From: Clostridiales bacterium
GTDB taxonomy: Bacteria; Bacillota; Clostridia; Saccharofermentanales; Saccharofermentanaceae
Reading direction: 5' to 3'
Assembly (NCBI GenBank): GCA_017545245.1
Contig: JAFWPB010000066.1
Location: forward strand, 1-64,000
Length of the DNA stretch: 64,000 bases
In this document: positions 44,411-53,164 of the stretch, in pieces
How the letters are laid out: every line of letters begins with the position of its first letter
How positions within the stretch are numbered: the first letter of the stretch is position 1
Program-made: the position numbers and the translations under genes
Notes under the pieces: generated by a model
What the model was told of the DNA's origin: nothing
Databases searched by the model: none
Seen by the model: only the letters and a program-made list of their open reading frames with translations

Positions 44411-46492
44411 TCACTGCCAACTCCATGTACTCGCCGCCATAACTCCATTTTTAAGCTGATAAAACAATGTGTATGAACGATTTACTGTAAGTTTATTTTC
44501 ATATTCCATATGTCCATATACTACAAATGAATAATGTATATTAAGATTTCTTTCTGACGAAGAGTTTTGAATGGGGATATTAGAAGGAATAGTACCCTCA
44601 GGCCATCTTATTTGTGATGTGCAAACAAGTTTATCTTCTTTGTCACGAAGGAACTGATCTTTTTTTATAGAGATTGATGCTCTTCTGCAAAGATTTGAGG
44701 ATTGCTTCCAATTCATGTTATAACCTTTTAGTTCAACTGATCCTAGTCTTTCTGTTTTCAAATCTTCTAGAGCAGCTTTAAGACCACCTGGAATACCACT
44801 TGCATCTCCGGTTATTATAGCCTTTCCTATTTCAATAATCACAGCTTTGTTGAGATCTGTAATATCTTTCCCTTGAAGACAACTGCTCGAAAACACCGTA
44901 GACTTAATTAAATCTGGGGAATACTTATTCAACTCAGTCGATACTATTGGCTTGTTATCATTTGCACGTATCTCGAATCTTTCACCCGAAGCCTCTAAAA
45001 CCGCTACCTGGGTTAATAGATTTATACCATTATTCGCGGGCATAACATCATAATTTGTCGTTATTCCCCAAACAATAAAATCTGTCTTCTTTCTATTGCA
45101 ATCCATGTATGTATATACACAATATCCGCACATTTTATCGTTAAATTCACATTGATAGAATCCCCGATTAGTAAACATACTCTTGTCCATACCATACTTT
45201 GTCTTAAACTCATCCTTCCATTCAGGACTAGTTTCTTTTTCTTCCCAATGTGCATACAGAGTATGTTCCTTCGTGTTGGATACAACAGTTGAGCTATATA
45301 CTCTCTGTCCACCAGTTTTTGCTGTGAACCAACCAACAAATTTATAACCGTCTTCATCCGGCGGGTTTTGATCTGGAAGCACGTATTTTTCGCCGACGGT
45401 CTGTGTAGTCATGTGCCAAGAGTTATATGTGCCAGGATATACGCCGTTCAAATCAAATTTGACTGTCACGGTCGTTTTTTTGACTGTTGGCTTAGTTGTA
45501 ATTGGCACAGTTACTGATCCGAACAGATTATTTATTATACTGTTGTATTCGTTTAAAAGCGCGCTATCCACAGTTGTTTTTCCGTAGCGATACTTAGCAT
45601 AGTCGGCTGAAGATGTAATCTTATATGATTTATCTGTAAGATTGTTCTTCAATGTAAATGTTCGTGTACCATCGGTTGACTTTATCGGATCTGCCCACTC
45701 TGTAGCGTATACGATTACTGTAATACTCCCAATAGCTACCTTTTTACCATTCTTATCTTTTGCGTAGACTGTAATAATGTTCTCACCATTTAAAAGATCT
45801 TTTACCTGAATGGCCGCTTGATAGTTTCGTTTTTTATCATTTTTCGCACCTGATACGGTTGCCTGGTTATTAGTAACTATTGTTTTTTTCGACGTCTTAT
45901 TTGTAATATCGTAAGTTATATTGGAGATACCAGTTTCAATTTGTGCCCATCCGGAAAAAGTAAAACTGGTCGTATTCCTTGCAAGTTTGATTTGTGCAGA
46001 TGAAGCTTGGTTTTTCACTTCTTTTCCTGCGATATTATTGACTTTTACATAACACTGATATGCAATATTCGTTGACGGTACAGGTGTTACTGTTCCTGAA
46101 CCACCAGCAGAACCTGATGCTGCCCCTTTTCTTCCCTCTTTTACCCCAAATTCAATATAGTGCATATAATATTTGACGAGGTTATTTCCATAATGCTGTT
46201 GCAAATCCGAATTGTTCGACTTGTAATACTGCACATCAAACTCCGGACTCGCCTGACGGCCTTCTTTCATCCCGTAATTAACAAAATGTGCTAAGTATTT
46301 TGATTCATTATCTCCAAATGCTTTTTTTAAATCTGGATGGCCTTTGTAAAATTCGTAGTTATATACATGTGCATAATCCACGCCACCGTACACGGTATTT
46401 GATACTGCCGATACAAAGTTTGTTGGCAATGCCGCTATCAGCAGAATGATTGTCAAAAGTGTTGCTAACACTTTATGTATTTCTCTTTTCAT
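44411..46492 (-). CDS. Secreted surface protein with InlB-type repeat
   Basis: The 693-residue secreted protein has a signal peptide (VLATLLTIILLIAALPTNFV) and two N-terminal 45-residue repeats (FYKGHPDLKKAFGDNESKYL and YYKSNNSDLQQHYGNNLVKY, both ending Y-G-[MV]-K-E-G-R). A beta-rich middle follows. The InlB-type repeat lies at about 345-415 (VKFDLNGVYPGTYN and the later GWFTAKTGGQRV, LYAHWEE). The C-terminal 230 residues are unrecognised. It is likely a surface adhesin or cell-wall-attached protein. No LPxTG was seen. Confidence 0.82.
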   Translation of the reverse strand: MKREIHKVLATLLTIILLIAALPTNFVSAVSNTVYGGVDYAHVYNYEFYKGHPDLKKAFGDNESKYLAHFVNYGMKEGRQASPEFDVQYYKSNNSDLQQHYGNNLVKYYMHYIEFGVKEGRKGAASGSAGGSGTVTPVPSTNIAYQCYVKVNNIAGKEVKNQASSAQIKLARNTTSFTFSGWAQIETGISNITYDITNKTSKKTIVTNNQATVSGAKNDKKRNYQAAIQVKDLLNGENIITVYAKDKNGKKVAIGSITVIVYATEWADPIKSTDGTRTFTLKNNLTDKSYKITSSADYAKYRYGKTTVDSALLNEYNSIINNLFGSVTVPITTKPTVKKTTVTVKFDLNGVYPGTYNSWHMTTQTVGEKYVLPDQNPPDEDGYKFVGWFTAKTGGQRVYSSTVVSNTKEHTLYAHWEEKETSPEWKDEFKTKYGMDKSMFTNRGFYQCEFNDKMCGYCVYTYMDCNRKKTDFIVWGITTNYDVMPANNGINLLTQVAVLEASGERFEIRANDNKPIVSTELNKYSPDLIKSTVFSSSCLQGKDITDLNKAVIIEIGKAIITGDASGIPGGLKAALEDLKTERLGSVELKGYNMNWKQSSNLCRRASISIKKDQFLRDKEDKLVCTSQIRWPEGTIPSNIPIQNSSSERNLNIHYSFVVYGHMEYENKLTVNRSYTLFYQLKNGVMAASTWSWQ

Positions 46493-46558
46493 TTTTATCT
46501 CCTATTCTTTAAATCATTAGCCTTGTTTTTGTTTTGTTAGATACTCGCGGATTACCGC

Positions 46559-46612
46559 TCACGACCTCTTCCCTTCGGATCCTCGAGAAGAACTCATATA
46601 TGATTCACTCAT
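46559..46612 (-). CDS. Possible 17-residue ORF, copy 1 of a duplicated element
   Basis: The ATG 46612 frame encodes MSESYMSSSRGSEGKRS with a GGAGGT upstream (12 bases). It is near-identical to a second copy at 48831-48884. The two copies differ at first, second and third codon positions alike, so coding is uncertain. It may instead be a leader RNA element in front of the surface protein gene. Confidence 0.35.
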   Translation of the reverse strand: MSESYMSSSRGSEGKRS

Positions 46613-46673
46613 CACGTCCACAATACCTCCTTTTTATCAGGTTGAATTCTAGTTTCTTACTATTAGATATTTA

Positions 46674-48125
46674 TCAAGTATCGGAGTCTTTCACGGATGT
46701 TGTATCCAATTCGATGACACGATCAAACGCGTATGTCTTGTAGTCGCTGCCGTGCACATAGTAATACTTGCACTCATCGTTCTCCCAATTATCGACATTC
46801 CAACTGAGTTGTTGAATCACGATATATTCCTGTCCATCAATAGTCGTTTTAGGGAAATCATAGAAATAGGTGGTTTCACGGTCTGGATTTATGAATCTCT
46901 GCGAGTTGAATACCGGCATCTCGCTTTGTAATGGGACAAGAAAATAAACGACTGCGTCTCTGGCCCAATCATAATATGTGTCGTACTCGGCAGAAAGGCC
47001 AAATTCTGTATTCGATGTTCTATCGCCATAGTACACCTTAATAGGGAACGTATCTCCATTAAAGGAACCGGTTTCTTTCTTCATATCGATGGTAAGAATT
47101 TCATCATCAAACAGTGCACAGTAACACCCCGTAATATGAATATGGATTTTACTTACATCTTCATAGTAGAAGGAGGAAAAGAGATCCACACAATACTTCT
47201 TTTCGTCTGGTCCATCGACTATATACGACGATATAGCATCGCGGACTTTTTCAGCAAGAATATTCCCATGCTCATCTTCGATAACCATGTCCAGGCAGCC
47301 GTATGTAAACGTCTTTTCTGGAGGGAATTCATATATGAGTTTTGTTCCGGTCTCTGATATCTGAAATTCAACGAAATGAAAATCGTGGCCTTCAAATGAG
47401 ATTGTCTGATCCATCGGAATATGTCGGGTATATGTTTCGGGAACATCCATGATTTCAAAATGATATGACTCAAGGACTTTCCAATCAGTAAAGTCGATTT
47501 TTTCATCTACAAGATCGAAGTCCAAACTCAAGTTTTTGCATTTGCAATCCCAGGCAAAACGGAATAGATATGCCTTGTCGGACTCCTCAAAGATTGTGCT
47601 ATCGGGGACAACCTCAACCTCGGCTCCCGTGTCAAGATTGACGACCTTAGGATTTTGAATTGTGTAAAAGCCTTCAGCCTTTTCGTCAGTCTTAATCTTG
47701 ATTATAGCTGAAAGCATGTGATCATCTACTAACACAGAGTCCAGTGTTAGTTCAATAGAAGTGTTTTTCCCTGGAACAGCTTTTCCAATCGTCATTAGCA
47801 GTCCAGATTCGATTGGCTTCTCCAAATCTTCGTGATTAACCAGAGCTTCTTTTATATCATCGCGGATAATTAGCATACTGCTGATTTTCCCAATCACCGG
47901 GATTTCAGAAGCAGCCAGAGCTATCTTCTTTGAAGTATTAACGCCCACAAAAAGCATCAGTATCAGTGCTGCCACTGAGATCACTACGGATCTACCTGCG
48001 ACGCCAATACGATGTATTGTTCTTCTTCGCGTCATGGTCTTTCTCACTGAAAGCTTATCCATCTCACCTGGAACCCTCTGAAGGTCCTGCCCAATCTCGT
48101 TTAATAATTCTTCAATGTTACTCAT
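46674..48125 (-). CDS. DUF4179 protein, likely membrane anti-sigma factor
   Basis: The 483-residue protein has a short cytoplasmic N-terminus, one membrane segment (about 45-65) and a large extracytoplasmic DUF4179-type region. Proteins of this plan lie downstream of ECF sigma genes and act as anti-sigma factors. The ATG shares a base with the sigma factor stop (TGATG), so the two are co-translated. Confidence 0.8.
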   Translation of the reverse strand: MSNIEELLNEIGQDLQRVPGEMDKLSVRKTMTRRRTIHRIGVAGRSVVISVAALILMLFVGVNTSKKIALAASEIPVIGKISSMLIIRDDIKEALVNHEDLEKPIESGLLMTIGKAVPGKNTSIELTLDSVLVDDHMLSAIIKIKTDEKAEGFYTIQNPKVVNLDTGAEVEVVPDSTIFEESDKAYLFRFAWDCKCKNLSLDFDLVDEKIDFTDWKVLESYHFEIMDVPETYTRHIPMDQTISFEGHDFHFVEFQISETGTKLIYEFPPEKTFTYGCLDMVIEDEHGNILAEKVRDAISSYIVDGPDEKKYCVDLFSSFYYEDVSKIHIHITGCYCALFDDEILTIDMKKETGSFNGDTFPIKVYYGDRTSNTEFGLSAEYDTYYDWARDAVVYFLVPLQSEMPVFNSQRFINPDRETTYFYDFPKTTIDGQEYIVIQQLSWNVDNWENDECKYYYVHGSDYKTYAFDRVIELDTTSVKDSDT

Positions 48126-48601
48126 CAGAATTCACCTCCAAGTTCGCGTCGAAGTTCTTCGATTGCTCGTCTTGTACGTGAGCTGACCGTTCCAATCGGA
48201 ATCTTAAGCATATCAGAGAGCTCCTGCATGGAGTATCCTCCGAAATACCTAAGCGTGATCACTTTCCGAAGGTCATCGGGAAGACTTGAGACTGCAGATA
48301 CCAGCTCCATCTTCTCCTCAGAAAAACTGGTCGTCGAATTACTCTCGAGCACGCATTCATCAAAGCTTTGGTACCGAAGAGAACGTTTATAGTGTGTGGC
48401 GCAGGTATTCATCAGAATACGGATCATCCACGTTTCAAAAAAAGTCTCCTCGCGAAGAGATCTTTTTTTGAGAAATCCTTTGTAGATTGCCTCATCTACC
48501 ATATCAATGGCTATGCTTTCACTTTTAAAATATGGGAAAGCAACGGCAAACATTTTTCTGCGAATTAATTCGATTTTGTTGAAGAATTCTTCATCTGTCA
48601 T
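48125..48601 (-). CDS. ECF-type RNA polymerase sigma factor
   Basis: The 158-residue sigma factor has a region 2 (IRRKMFAVAFPYFKSESIAI, ETFFETWMIRILMNT) and a region 4 with SLPDDLRKVITLRYFGGYSM, QELSDMLKIPIGTVSSRTRR. It starts with ATG 48601. A possible ECF-type promoter (AAAACC then GTCTAA) lies upstream, consistent with autoregulation, but the spacing is not typical. Its target genes are unknown, though the neighbouring surface protein is a candidate. Confidence 0.9.
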   Translation of the reverse strand: MTDEEFFNKIELIRRKMFAVAFPYFKSESIAIDMVDEAIYKGFLKKRSLREETFFETWMIRILMNTCATHYKRSLRYQSFDECVLESNSTTSFSEEKMELVSAVSSLPDDLRKVITLRYFGGYSMQELSDMLKIPIGTVSSRTRRAIEELRRELGGEF

Positions 48602-48830
48602 GTTCTATTTTGCTTCTCCGTTGTTTGTTAGGCTTTTTACTCTTTAGACTATTTAAAAGATGGTTTTTATCACACAAAAGAAAAAATTTTTCAAATCAAA
48701 CCACGATACTGTCTTTCGCAGCCCTGTGTATTTGATAAATAGGACTTCGTGTCGAACCAAAACACATCAAAAACAAGGGGTTGAAACCATGACCAAGCCT
48801 TCAGCCAAAGCATCGCCCCCCTATTCATTC

Positions 48831-48884
48831 TTACGACCTCTTCTCTTCGGTTCTTCGAGAAGAACTCATATACGATTCATTCAT
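48831..48884 (-). CDS. Possible 17-residue ORF, copy 2 of a duplicated element
   Basis: The ATG 48884 frame encodes MNESYMSSSRRTEEKRS after an AAAGGAG. The nucleotide match with copy 1 extends from the ribosome site to the stop, about 65 bases. The copy lies about 230 bases upstream of the sigma gene. Confidence 0.35.
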   Translation of the reverse strand: MNESYMSSSRRTEEKRS

Positions 48885-49270
48885 CACACCCACAACCTCT
48901 CCTTTCATTTACAAGCCAAAAAAGCCAATACAAATTTGGCTCAAGCAGAGATACCTTGTTACCACTTGAATGAGAAAAACTGACTATCTTAAACCGGGGA
49001 AATTGCGCACAAACAAAAAACGAGGAATAATCCGCGTTTCCAGTCGAATGTCTTTCACACTCTGACCTCCACAAAAGAATTGTCCCCCGTAGAATACTTT
49101 GTTAAGTATAAAATAAAATCCGCTTTTTAGCAACGATTATTCAATTATTGAACATTCCAGGCTATTCGAGTCAGAATGGAAAACTGTCAGAAATGACAGA
49201 AATCCATTGCAGCATAAAATTTTGGGAAGTGAAAAAACCTTATAAGTTTTTCAACTTCACCCGAAAACAA

Positions 49271-49297
49271 AAAAGTGCCGGCATTGCCGGCACTTTT
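49271..49297 (-). terminator. Terminator after double zinc-ribbon protein
   Basis: The perfect 12-bp stem AAAAGTGCCGGC/GCCGGCACTTTT (49271-49282 with 49286-49297) has T-rich flanks on both sides. Confidence 0.9.
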
Positions 49298-49309
49298 CCA
49301 TATCATGAT

Positions 49310-50020
49310 TTATTCTCCGCGCTTCTCGCGTTCCTTCCGCTCCATGAACTCCTTAACTTTCCGTTGGCTTTCCTCGCGGCGGCGCAGGACCTCGCTTCTG
49401 CGCAAGCCACACATACATGTTCCAACGTAACTGGGATTGGTCTTACCGCAGCTGCACTTCCACTCTTCTTCCGCGCTTTGTCTCACCGTCACTGGCGCTT
49501 TGGTCGTCTTCACGGCAGGCTTCGAAGCTGGCTTTGTAGCACTCTTGACAGCCGCCTGCGCGGACTGCGCCTGCATCTGCTTTCTCTTAGCGATCTCCAG
49601 TGCTTTTTGCTTATTCTCAGCAATACGCTTCGCCGCATCCGCCTTCCTGACTCCGCAGCCACATGTGCTCGTATAATTCTGATTGACCTTACCGCAAATA
49701 CACTTCCACTCATTTTCCCCGGCAACCGCCTTCTCCTTTTTGACGACCGTCTCCGCAGAAGAAACCGCACTCGAATTGCCCGAGAACTTATCGTGGATCT
49801 TGTCCTCAACCTTATCGAAAACCTTATCCACCGCCCGATCCATCACATCCTCAATCTTTCGAACGATAATGTAGATCAGGATCATACTCACGACGAAAGC
49901 AATTACGGTAAGCACCATGCTGTCTGTTACCATAGCAACAAAAAACGCAACCAGCACACTTCCCGCGCCCGACGTCGCCGGCGCAACCGTCACTCTCCAT
50001 TTATAACCACTGTGTCTCAT
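49310..50020 (-). CDS. Membrane protein with two W-x-C-x-CG-type zinc ribbons
   Basis: The 236-residue protein has one or two N-terminal membrane segments (about 20-55) and an acidic/basic helical stretch. Two similar cysteine motifs follow, EWKCICGKVNQNYTSTCGCG (about 105) and EEWKCSCGKTNPSYVGTCMC (about 185). A Lys/Arg-rich tail ends it. The repeated four-Cys motifs are likely zinc sites. No function is known. Confidence 0.7.
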   Translation of the reverse strand: MRHSGYKWRVTVAPATSGAGSVLVAFFVAMVTDSMVLTVIAFVVSMILIYIIVRKIEDVMDRAVDKVFDKVEDKIHDKFSGNSSAVSSAETVVKKEKAVAGENEWKCICGKVNQNYTSTCGCGVRKADAAKRIAENKQKALEIAKRKQMQAQSAQAAVKSATKPASKPAVKTTKAPVTVRQSAEEEWKCSCGKTNPSYVGTCMCGLRRSEVLRRREESQRKVKEFMERKEREKRGE

Positions 50021-50104
50021 ACTCTCCCCTCCCCCGTGTCCTCTCCAAAAGAACTTGTTCGGTCAACTTATGTCATCGTGTTTTCTATCTACTCGTCTTC
50101 TCAC

Positions 50105-50473
50105 TCATCTCTGCAACTCAAAGTCGTCTTCTATCACAAGCCTCATATTCCCACTATAGTACGCCATCAACGCATACTCCATCCTCTCGATATACCCGAT
50201 ATACTCCTTCGGGAACCCCTCGATCACATACCCGTCCGCCGGATCAAAATGGAACATGAAATACTTCAGCATCAACTGGTAGACCTCCGCGATCTGCCTG
50301 GTCAACTCCGTAGTCTTTAACGCCTCACACTCCACCAAAGCCACGATACTATCGTACAGCGCCCAGAATCCTTCCGCGTCAAAAGCACTTTTCTCATGGA
50401 GATAGTATATAAAGCTATTCCCCTCACATTTGCGATTATCGTGTATGATTTGTTTTGCTTGATTTGTGTCCAT
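50105..50473 (-). CDS. Hypothetical protein
   Basis: A 122-residue soluble protein (MDTNQAKQIIHDNRKCEGNS) with an acidic C-terminus. No domain recognised. It lies 24 bases after the lipoprotein stop in the same orientation, with no strong ribosome site, so coupling is possible. Confidence 0.55.
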   Translation of the reverse strand: MDTNQAKQIIHDNRKCEGNSFIYYLHEKSAFDAEGFWALYDSIVALVECEALKTTELTRQIAEVYQLMLKYFMFHFDPADGYVIEGFPKEYIGYIERMEYALMAYYSGNMRLVIEDDFELQR

Positions 50474-50497
50474 CTGTTCTCACCGTATATGATTCAC

Positions 50498-51358
50498 TCA
50501 ACTCTTAACCTTATTCAAAAAAGAGATTTCTAATATATACCCATCTACTTTTACGGAGTAGCCATTATTTACATAGAGGCCTGTCTTAAGCGTTTTGCTC
50601 ATTTTGAGAACATCCTTTCTTCCTGCTATCATTTCAGCAACAACCCCTTCATCTGTAGGATAGTCGTATGCAGTCGCACTCCACAGTTCCGCTCCCCTGC
50701 TATCCTTCATTTCAGAAAAATACGAAGTCTTCTCGGAAAACCATTTATATAAACCATCGTAAACTGCGGATGCAGTTTCATAATCTCTAATATACAAACG
50801 CATATCAATACTGTATTGTTTTCCAGAGAAGCCAATTGTGCCATCCATCTCCACTTGCGATCCGGGTATTTCAATGCTTAAAACGGCTGTACCGGTAATG
50901 TTTTCTACTGTATGTGTTCTATCAAGTTCATTTTCAAATCTTCCGCTTCCGGGCATATCTACCCATTGACTCAGTACCGGCTCTGGGGAAAAGAAAGACT
51001 TATAATCATCGTGTGTAATAAACGGCTCAACTGGGAAATTCTTATAATATTCTTCAAAAGTTTCTCCTTGGTAAGGTTGAGTCTCGTAGAAACTGATATA
51101 CATATTTATAATGTCTTGCGCTGACATTCCGTCTAAGTAATAAAATGGCGTATCAGCTTGAACCGTAGTTGTTGCGGTTGGCGCATTTGTTGATCCTAGT
51201 ACCGTACTTTCACTGGAAACGCCAAGTTTGCTTTCCAGGTACGCTACTCGCTTTTCAAGATCATCATATTTCTTGTCGGACGAACATCCGACAAGCGAAA
51301 TGCTCAAAAGTGCTGTCAAAATTGAAGCCTGGATTTTTATCTTGTTTCTTGTAGCCAT
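50498..51358 (-). CDS. Lipoprotein of unknown function
   Basis: The 286-residue lipoprotein has lipobox SLVGC and a short coiled coil (YDDLEKRVAYLESKLG). A Thr/Ser linker and an unrecognised beta-rich domain follow. Likely surface exposed. No family recognised. Confidence 0.72.
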   Translation of the reverse strand: MATRNKIKIQASILTALLSISLVGCSSDKKYDDLEKRVAYLESKLGVSSESTVLGSTNAPTATTTVQADTPFYYLDGMSAQDIINMYISFYETQPYQGETFEEYYKNFPVEPFITHDDYKSFFSPEPVLSQWVDMPGSGRFENELDRTHTVENITGTAVLSIEIPGSQVEMDGTIGFSGKQYSIDMRLYIRDYETASAVYDGLYKWFSEKTSYFSEMKDSRGAELWSATAYDYPTDEGVVAEMIAGRKDVLKMSKTLKTGLYVNNGYSVKVDGYILEISFLNKVKS

Positions 51359-51490
51359 ACAAACTCATCTCTCCTTGCTAATTCATCTTAATGTTTCTAA
51401 CTCTTGCGAACCTTATATTCTCGAACACAACTGTGCAAATATTGAACCTAGCATATTTTACCTTCTAAATGTTTACCACCATCTTCGTAC

Positions 51491-52063
51491 TTAGTTTCCC
51501 CACAACATAAAATCTATCTTTTTCACTTCTGTGATTCCTACAAATTCCGGGAATGTTTTATCAAACTCTGCGATCCATTTCTTTGCATTATCAGTTTTCA
51601 TAAATGTACTGTACCAACCAACTATATCCGCATACAACTTAATCGTCTTTTCTAAACGAAGTTCTTTGTCTTTCCCGATTGGCGCCTTCATCTGAAGTTT
51701 AGAAAGCACTATACTATCCCATATCGGCATCTCAGGATTCAGCGTCGCAACAAGTTTACTGGAAAAAGAAGCTTCGATTCTTCCTGTCAATCTATATATC
51801 TCTCGAAGCACTTTTTCAAAAGATAATTCCTTGACAGACTTACACTCCTCAAAGAGTTTATAAAACACGTTCCTCCAATTCTCATTCCGCCGCACACGGA
51901 AGAAGTACGTAAACTCCTTTTGAAAAGCAACGTCAGTCGAAATGTCCACTTTCCACACTTTCGAAATGATAGAGGCATAGTGTTCTATTCCAGAACGGCG
52001 TTGGAGCAAACCATCCATTGAGACTTTGTTCTGTATCACCTGTGTTTGTTTCTTCTCAATCAT
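51491..52063 (-). CDS. Unrecognised protein of the McrBC locus
   Basis: The 190-residue protein (start ATG 52063 after AGAGG) follows McrC by 27 bases in the same orientation, so it belongs to the operon. It contains RNENWRNVFYKLFEECK, YRLTGRIEASFSSKLVATLN and PEMPIWDSIVLSKL, which look like an alpha-helical, possibly DNA-binding protein; a helix-hairpin-helix-type fold is possible but not shown. It may be an accessory nuclease or regulator. Function unknown. Confidence 0.7.
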   Translation of the reverse strand: MIEKKQTQVIQNKVSMDGLLQRRSGIEHYASIISKVWKVDISTDVAFQKEFTYFFRVRRNENWRNVFYKLFEECKSVKELSFEKVLREIYRLTGRIEASFSSKLVATLNPEMPIWDSIVLSKLQMKAPIGKDKELRLEKTIKLYADIVGWYSTFMKTDNAKKWIAEFDKTFPEFVGITEVKKIDFMLWGN

Positions 52064-52090
52064 ATCCCTACCTCTGATCATCTTCGAGCC

Positions 52091-53164
52091 CTATAAAGAT
52101 TTCTTTTCTCTAACAAGGCCAAAGAAAACTTCAACAATCGAATCAAGCTGATTCGATATCTCAGTAAAATCCTTATTCAAATCTAGTGTTTTCACGCTTA
52201 TCTGATTGCCGCTCATCTGGTATACAAAATGTTTAAATCCACTATCTGTTTGTGCATACAGAAGCATGCCTGCAACCTCTATACCATCTCCTTTTTCACA
52301 AGCGAGATTCTTAACATAAGTGAATATCTGATACAAGTTATTGGAACGAACCGAATCCACACCAAACTGTGTTTGCATGATCGTTCCATAATACTTTGCA
52401 TCGATTATTAATGCCTTATCTCTGTGTTGGAGTACAATATCACTTTGCATTGTCGGGAGCATTGTTCCAAACCCATCATCCAAAGCCCATTTGATTTTGG
52501 GAGCCGACGTGTTCAAAATGCGCCATTCCTTCGCATAGTACTCAAGAATAAACTTTTCATATAACGTGCACATACGCTGATCATCCACAAACGAAGCGAG
52601 ACGATATTCTCCTTCTGATGTAGTAAGCAACATACCCTCAGCAATGAGTTGACATACACTGACGAGCATACGATAGGAATTATTATTCCTATGAAATCTT
52701 ATACCAGACCAGTTAACTGATGTCAGATTGATAAGATCCACTTCAGAAAAAAACAGTATTTCCTTCTTAAGCTCATTCTTATATTCGGCATCCACATTTT
52801 CATTCTTGATAAGTAAATAAGCTGTAGATTTCAGAATCTGATTGTGGACATTGTTTACAGACAACTCATCATAATCACAAGACAGTTTTTTCTTTTGTCC
52901 CACGCAGTTCCGAACTGTTTCCGGCATGTTTATTTTTCCACGCAACGAAACAAGATCTTCGTTGAATGAGATATACTCTCGATAAAGCCCCTGCTTCAAC
53001 TGCTTTCCAATGCCTTTTACAAGAATCGCCGCAAAAAGGTTATGAATATTCTCGAACTCTTCTTTTTTGATATTCTCATATACGCCCTGATCCAGCTCTC
53101 GAAATGCATATGAGAGCATATAGTATATGTTCTTTATGAAAATGCTCGAAATCTGTTTACTCAT
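52091..53164 (-). CDS. mcrC: McrC-family restriction subunit
   Basis: The 357-residue protein is the nuclease-bearing partner of McrB. It has a C-terminal PD-(D/E)xK-type core around MQSDIVLQHRDKALIIDAKY (D...DAK). Family blocks AFRELDQGVYEN and RGKINMPETVRN lie in the N-terminal half. McrC links to the McrB ring and cuts modified DNA. Its ATG overlaps the mcrB stop by four bases (ATGA). Confidence 0.88.
   Translation of the reverse strand: MSKQISSIFIKNIYYMLSYAFRELDQGVYENIKKEEFENIHNLFAAILVKGIGKQLKQGLYREYISFNEDLVSLRGKINMPETVRNCVGQKKKLSCDYDELSVNNVHNQILKSTAYLLIKNENVDAEYKNELKKEILFFSEVDLINLTSVNWSGIRFHRNNNSYRMLVSVCQLIAEGMLLTTSEGEYRLASFVDDQRMCTLYEKFILEYYAKEWRILNTSAPKIKWALDDGFGTMLPTMQSDIVLQHRDKALIIDAKYYGTIMQTQFGVDSVRSNNLYQIFTYVKNLACEKGDGIEVAGMLLYAQTDSGFKHFVYQMSGNQISVKTLDLNKDFTEISNQLDSIVEVFFGLVREKKSL

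Larger units (their letters stand above)
48602..49309. other. Long intergenic region
   Basis: The 708-bp region before the sigma operon holds one copy of the duplicated short element (48831-48884), a weak ECF-like promoter stretch (about 48640-48680), and a terminator at 49271-49297. No gene is otherwise supported. Confidence 0.6.

Noticed and set aside
48660..48983. A 107-codon plus-strand frame in the long intergenic region
   Set aside because: It has no ribosome site, reads through the duplicated short element on the opposite strand and has no recognisable features.
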